Source: Lachnospiraceae bacterium (GTDB taxonomy: Bacteria; Bacillota; Clostridia; Lachnospirales; Lachnospiraceae). Taken from it: 9,853 nucleotides of DNA. The notes beneath the pieces were generated by a model. That model was not told the origin of the DNA and ran no database searches. It saw nothing but the letters and a program-made list of their open reading frames with translations. Below, one piece after another: positions 6,825-9,853 of this stretch. Positions within the stretch are counted from its first letter, which is position 1, and every line of letters begins with the position of its first letter. The DNA lies in contig JAIECC010000221.1 in the NCBI GenBank assembly GCA_029068665.1, positions 1-9,853 of the forward strand. Direction: 5' to 3'. A program made the position numbers and the translations under genes.

Positions 6825-6830
6825 AAAGGA
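6825..6830 (+). promoter_or_regulatory. thiI ribosome binding site, decides the start
   Basis: AAAGGA lies ten bases before the ATG at 6841, a slightly long but workable spacing. The in-frame ATGs at 6778 and 6802 have no such site. Confidence 0.55.
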
Positions 6831-6840
6831 AATAGAAAGT

Positions 6841-8022
6841 ATGGAATTCAAATCATTTTTAATTAAATATGCAGAGATTGGAACCAAAGGGAAGAACCGG
6901 TATGTGTTTGAGGATATCTTATGTAAGAATATCCGTTCCGCCATGAAGCGGATTGACGGGCGGTTTCTGGTACGAAAGGAATATGGAAGAATCTTTGTGG
7001 ATTGCATGGAGGAGTACGATTTTGATGAGGCAGTAGAAGCTTTGCAGCATGTGTTTGGCATTGTAGGAATCTGTCCGGTTCTTGTGCTTCCCAATATGGA
7101 ATGGGAAAGCTTATCGAAGGAACTGGTACAGTTCATAGATGAAAGCTATGACAGTAAGGCATTTACATTTAAAATCAACTGCCGTAGGATCAATAAGGAA
7201 TATCCTATGCATTCTATGGATGTGAATATCGAAGGTGGAGCTGTATTGCTGGATGCTTTTCCGGAACTAAGAGTAGATGTACATAAACCAGATGTGATGG
7301 TACACATTGAGCTTCGGGATAATATCTATATCTATTCCGTTAAGCTGCCGGGACCGGGAGGACTTCCGGTAGGAACCAATGGAAAGGGAATGCTGTTATT
7401 ATCCGGCGGGATTGACAGTCCCGTTGCCGGATATCTGGTATCGAAGCGGGGAGTGAATCTGGAAGCAGTATACTTTGATGCACCGCCTCACACCAGTCCT
7501 CAGGCAAAGCAGAAGGTGGTGGATCTGGCAAAGCTGGTGGCGAAATATGCCGGAGCCATAACGCTTCATATTGTTCACTTTACCGATATACAGGAAGCTA
7601 TTTATCATCGTTGTCCGGAGGATGAAATCACGATTATCATGCGGCGGTATATGATGCGGATTGCACAGCTTCTGGCAGAACGGAATGATTGTCAGGCCTT
7701 GATTACCGGTGAGAGTATTGGACAGGTAGCAAGCCAGACCATATACAGCCTGCAGGTAACCAATGCAGTCTGCACCTATCCTGTATTCCGGCCGTGTATT
7801 GGTATGGATAAGCAGGAAATCGTCGATATATCAGAGAAAATAAAAACCTACGAAACCTCCATTCTGCCTTATGAGGATTGTTGTACTACTTTTGTAGCAA
7901 AGCATCCGGTGACAAAACCCAAGCTGGAGGATATTGTAAAATCTGAGACACTATTAGAAGAAGTAATAGATGATTTGATGAAACAGGCACTGGAAACAGA
8001 AGAAATATTGACGGTTTGGTAG
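6841..8022 (+). CDS. thiI: tRNA 4-thiouridine synthase (sulfurtransferase) ThiI
   Basis: Adenylates U8 of tRNA and replaces its oxygen with sulfur from a cysteine desulfurase to make s4U; in some bacteria it also serves thiamine thiazole synthesis. From the ATG at 6841 it is 393 residues, close to the rhodanese-less ThiI of B. subtilis and much shorter than the 482-residue E. coli form. The N-terminal ferredoxin-like region starts MEFKSFLIKYAEIGTKGKNR. The THUMP RNA-binding domain covers about 65-165 (ending HIELRDNIYIYS). The PP-loop ATP-pyrophosphatase domain has SGGIDS at 188-193, with ITGESIGQVASQT and EDCCTTFVAKHPVTKP downstream. Lacking a rhodanese domain, it presumably takes sulfur directly from the desulfurase encoded upstream. 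The in-frame ATGs at 6778 and 6802 add a tail unlike the family and have no ribosome site. Confidence 0.96.
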   Translation: MEFKSFLIKYAEIGTKGKNRYVFEDILCKNIRSAMKRIDGRFLVRKEYGRIFVDCMEEYDFDEAVEALQHVFGIVGICPVLVLPNMEWESLSKELVQFIDESYDSKAFTFKINCRRINKEYPMHSMDVNIEGGAVLLDAFPELRVDVHKPDVMVHIELRDNIYIYSVKLPGPGGLPVGTNGKGMLLLSGGIDSPVAGYLVSKRGVNLEAVYFDAPPHTSPQAKQKVVDLAKLVAKYAGAITLHIVHFTDIQEAIYHRCPEDEITIIMRRYMMRIAQLLAERNDCQALITGESIGQVASQTIYSLQVTNAVCTYPVFRPCIGMDKQEIVDISEKIKTYETSILPYEDCCTTFVAKHPVTKPKLEDIVKSETLLEEVIDDLMKQALETEEILTVW

Positions 8023-8050
8023 GGGAAATGTGAATTGAGGGAGAAGCACT

Positions 8051-9631
8051 ATGGAAAAATCAAAGAGAGAGTCTATATTAAAAGGTAAGAAAATAGCAGT
8101 GCTCACTCTTGGCTGTAAAGTAAATCAGTATGAAACAGATGGAATGCGGGAAGAATTAGAACGAGTTGGTTGTGAATTCGTGAATTTTGAGGAAGGGGCA
8201 GATATTTATCTGGTCAACACTTGTTCTGTTACCAATATGGCAGAGCGTAAGTCCCGCCAAATGCTTCATCGGGCAAGAAAGCTAAATCCCAAAGCAGTTG
8301 TTGTGGCAATCGGATGTTATGTACAGGCGGCACCCCAGGAAGTACAGGAGGACCTGGCGGTGGATATTCTAATTGGTAATAACTGCAAGAAGAATATAAC
8401 TGAAATTCTGGAAAAGTATCTCAAAAATCAAATCAATATTCAAGAGGGTAATGAAGAAAAAATTGGAACACTGGAGAATGAAGAAGAAAAGGAAAACGAA
8501 CATACATATGGGAAAAATGAATGGAAACGGATTGAAAAATGTGATTTCAAAAATCGAACCAGTGAAAAACAAGTTGTGAAAGAATATCACAAAAATGAAA
8601 CCAATAAAAAAGTGGATGAAGATTTATTGTCTTCCATCTGTCAGAATCAGATAGAAGCTTCTGTTCCCAGATGGATTCCCATTGAAGAGACAGAGGAATA
8701 TGAAGAATTATTCCTTACCCATATGCAGGAGCATACCAGGGCATATATAAAAATTCAGGATGGCTGTAATCAGTTCTGTTCCTATTGTATTATACCTTAT
8801 GTAAGAGGCCGGATTCGCAGCCGAAAACCGGAAGATATCCTGGAAGAAGTCCGCCGTCTGGCAGAAGGAGGCTGCAAAGAAGTAGTCTTAACCGGAATAC
8901 ATCTAAGTTCTTATGGAAAAGATTGGAATAGAGACAGCGCTGATACAAGTATGAGTGACTCAGGAAAAGCAAACCGGGCTTTGGATGGAAACGCTTTATT
9001 GGAATTGATTCAGCAGATTAATGATATCGAAGGAATCCTTCGTATTCGGTTAGGTTCTTTAGAGCCTAGAATCATAACGGAGGAATTCGTAAATAAATTA
9101 AAAGAGGTTCCCAAGCTTTGTCCTCATTTTCACCTATCCCTGCAAAGTGGCTGCAATGAGACATTAAAGCGGATGAATCGGAAATATACCATTGAGGAAT
9201 ATCAGGAAAGCTGCAGTCTGCTGCGCCGGACCTTTGACCGGCCGGCAATTACTACAGATATAATCGTAGGGTTTCCGGGTGAAACAGCGGCTGAGTTTGA
9301 GACTACCTGCCGGAAGCTGGAGGAACTGGGGCTTTATGAGATTCACGTATTCAAATACTCCAGACGCCGGGGGACTGTAGCAGATCAGATGCCGGATCAG
9401 GTGCCGGAACAGGAAAAGACAAGGAGAAGTGAAGTTCTTCTTAGCATGACTGCCCGGCAGAAGCAGACCTTTGAAGACAGCTTTCGGGGAGAACAGGTTC
9501 AGGTTCTGGTGGAAGAAAAGGTTGAAAAGAATGGAAAAGATTGGTATGTTGGACATACGGAACGATATATGAAGGTAGAAGTCCGGGCTGGACAGGATGT
9601 GAGGAATCAGCTTGTAAGTGTTAGTTTATAG
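8051..9631 (+). CDS. mtaB: tRNA t6A37 methylthiotransferase MtaB (radical SAM), with enlarged linker
   Basis: Adds a methylthio group to t6A at position 37 of ANN-decoding tRNAs, using two 4Fe-4S clusters and SAM. The N-terminal UPF0004 domain has cluster ligands Cys22 (LGCKVNQYE), Cys58 (NTCSVTN) and Cys89 (GCYVQ). The radical SAM motif CxxxCxxC is at 239, 243 and 246, followed by IIPYVRGRIRSR, which favours MtaB over MiaB or RimO. LSLQSG, IIVGFPGE and HVFKYSRRRGT follow, and a C-terminal TRAM domain covers about 465-526. At 526 residues it is about 75 longer than B. subtilis YqeV (451). The excess lies in a charged, A-rich linker at about 127-206 and a smaller insertion at about 291-314. 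AGGGAG at 8038-8043 is seven bases before the ATG, and the gap after thiI is 28 bases. Confidence 0.95.
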   Translation: MEKSKRESILKGKKIAVLTLGCKVNQYETDGMREELERVGCEFVNFEEGADIYLVNTCSVTNMAERKSRQMLHRARKLNPKAVVVAIGCYVQAAPQEVQEDLAVDILIGNNCKKNITEILEKYLKNQINIQEGNEEKIGTLENEEEKENEHTYGKNEWKRIEKCDFKNRTSEKQVVKEYHKNETNKKVDEDLLSSICQNQIEASVPRWIPIEETEEYEELFLTHMQEHTRAYIKIQDGCNQFCSYCIIPYVRGRIRSRKPEDILEEVRRLAEGGCKEVVLTGIHLSSYGKDWNRDSADTSMSDSGKANRALDGNALLELIQQINDIEGILRIRLGSLEPRIITEEFVNKLKEVPKLCPHFHLSLQSGCNETLKRMNRKYTIEEYQESCSLLRRTFDRPAITTDIIVGFPGETAAEFETTCRKLEELGLYEIHVFKYSRRRGTVADQMPDQVPEQEKTRRSEVLLSMTARQKQTFEDSFRGEQVQVLVEEKVEKNGKDWYVGHTERYMKVEVRAGQDVRNQLVSVSL

Positions 9632-9655
9632 GCAGATAGAACGGACACAAAAGAA

Positions 9656-9685
9656 TTAACGCAGCATACAAAACGATTATATATA
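9656..9685 (+). promoter_or_regulatory. Possible weak promoter upstream of the last gene
   Basis: TTAACG (9656-9661), an 18-base spacer and TATATA (9680-9685) lie in the AT-rich 85-base gap after mtaB. The -35 is a poor match, and read-through from mtaB would serve equally well because no terminator is seen in the gap. Confidence 0.25.
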
Positions 9686-9716
9686 AAAGTATATGTGAAT
9701 GAAGATGGAGGAATCT

Positions 9717-9853
9717 ATGGAGCAGGTATTGGAGAAGAAAATAGCAGAGAAACAGGGAGGAAGTTCACAAGAAGAGGTTTCCCGGGAGAAAAAACAGCAG
9801 AAAACGGACAGGACAACCAGAACCGGACAGCAGTGGTGGAAAGAATACTATGT
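9717..9853 (+). CDS. Unrecognised protein, N-terminal fragment cut by window edge
   Basis: An ATG at 9717 with GGAGGA at 9707-9712 (four-base gap) opens a frame that stays open to the window edge, giving 45 complete residues. It starts MEQVLEKKIAEKQGGSSQ and is rich in Lys, Glu, Gln and Arg, with no membrane segment or signal peptide; a WWKEYY cluster appears near the edge. An in-frame ATG at 9705 would add four residues but lacks its own ribosome site. I do not recognise the family. A hydrophilic, probably disordered N-terminal leader before a folded domain is likely, and no function can be given from this fragment. The direction and short gap suggest possible co-transcription with mtaB. Confidence 0.7.
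   Translation, partial: MEQVLEKKIAEKQGGSSQEEVSREKKQQKTDRTTRTGQQWWKEYY

Noticed and set aside
6778..6840. Upstream ATG starts for thiI
   Set aside because: No ribosome site precedes 6778 or 6802, and the added residues do not match ThiI N-termini.
1..9853. tRNA or rRNA genes, CRISPR arrays, insertion sequences
   Set aside because: No CCA-ended cloverleaf, regularly spaced repeats, transposase motifs or terminal repeats were seen by eye in any gap.

Overview
The window is typical of a low- to mid-GC Clostridia chromosome, most likely Lachnospiraceae-like. Evidence: the gene order grpE-dnaK-dnaJ-prmA-rsmE...mtaB follows the order familiar from Bacillus and Clostridia; the DnaK lacks the N-domain insertion of Gram-negative DnaK; ribosome sites are strong GGAGG/AGGA types; ThiI is the short form without a rhodanese domain. 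All genes are on the + strand. This placement is inference from gene content, not from a database comparison.

Region 1 (1-3577) is the back half of a heat-shock operon: the end of grpE, complete dnaK, then dnaJ. A 125-base gap between dnaK and dnaJ holds a GC-rich 10-bp inverted repeat. The operon's promoter and any CIRCE operator lie upstream of the window.

Region 2 (3574-6491) continues with translation-machinery modification: prmA (ribosomal protein L11 methyltransferase, overlapping dnaJ by ATGA), rsmE (16S rRNA m3U methyltransferase) and a NifS/IscS-class cysteine desulfurase 16 bases after rsmE.

Region 3 (6492-6840) has no convincing protein gene but is densely structured. It has a + strand extended -10 promoter, an SD-like sequence partly inside a hairpin, a long hairpin shared by both strands, and a near-consensus extended -10 promoter on the - strand. 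This is the layout of a type I toxin-antitoxin locus, except that the toxin reading frame is missing. It looks like a decayed or minimal relic, or an uncharacterised small-RNA pair, and it is the most interesting part of the window.

Region 4 (6841-9631) has thiI (tRNA 4-thiouridine synthesis) and mtaB (methylthiolation of t6A37 in tRNA), 28 bases apart. The desulfurase, ThiI and MtaB form a plausible sulfur-to-tRNA group: the desulfurase makes persulfide, ThiI uses it for s4U8, and MtaB carries Fe-S clusters that need the same sulfur. MtaB carries a long, A-rich, charged linker that makes it larger than its relatives. The window ends 137 bases into an unrecognised gene with a hydrophilic N-terminus.
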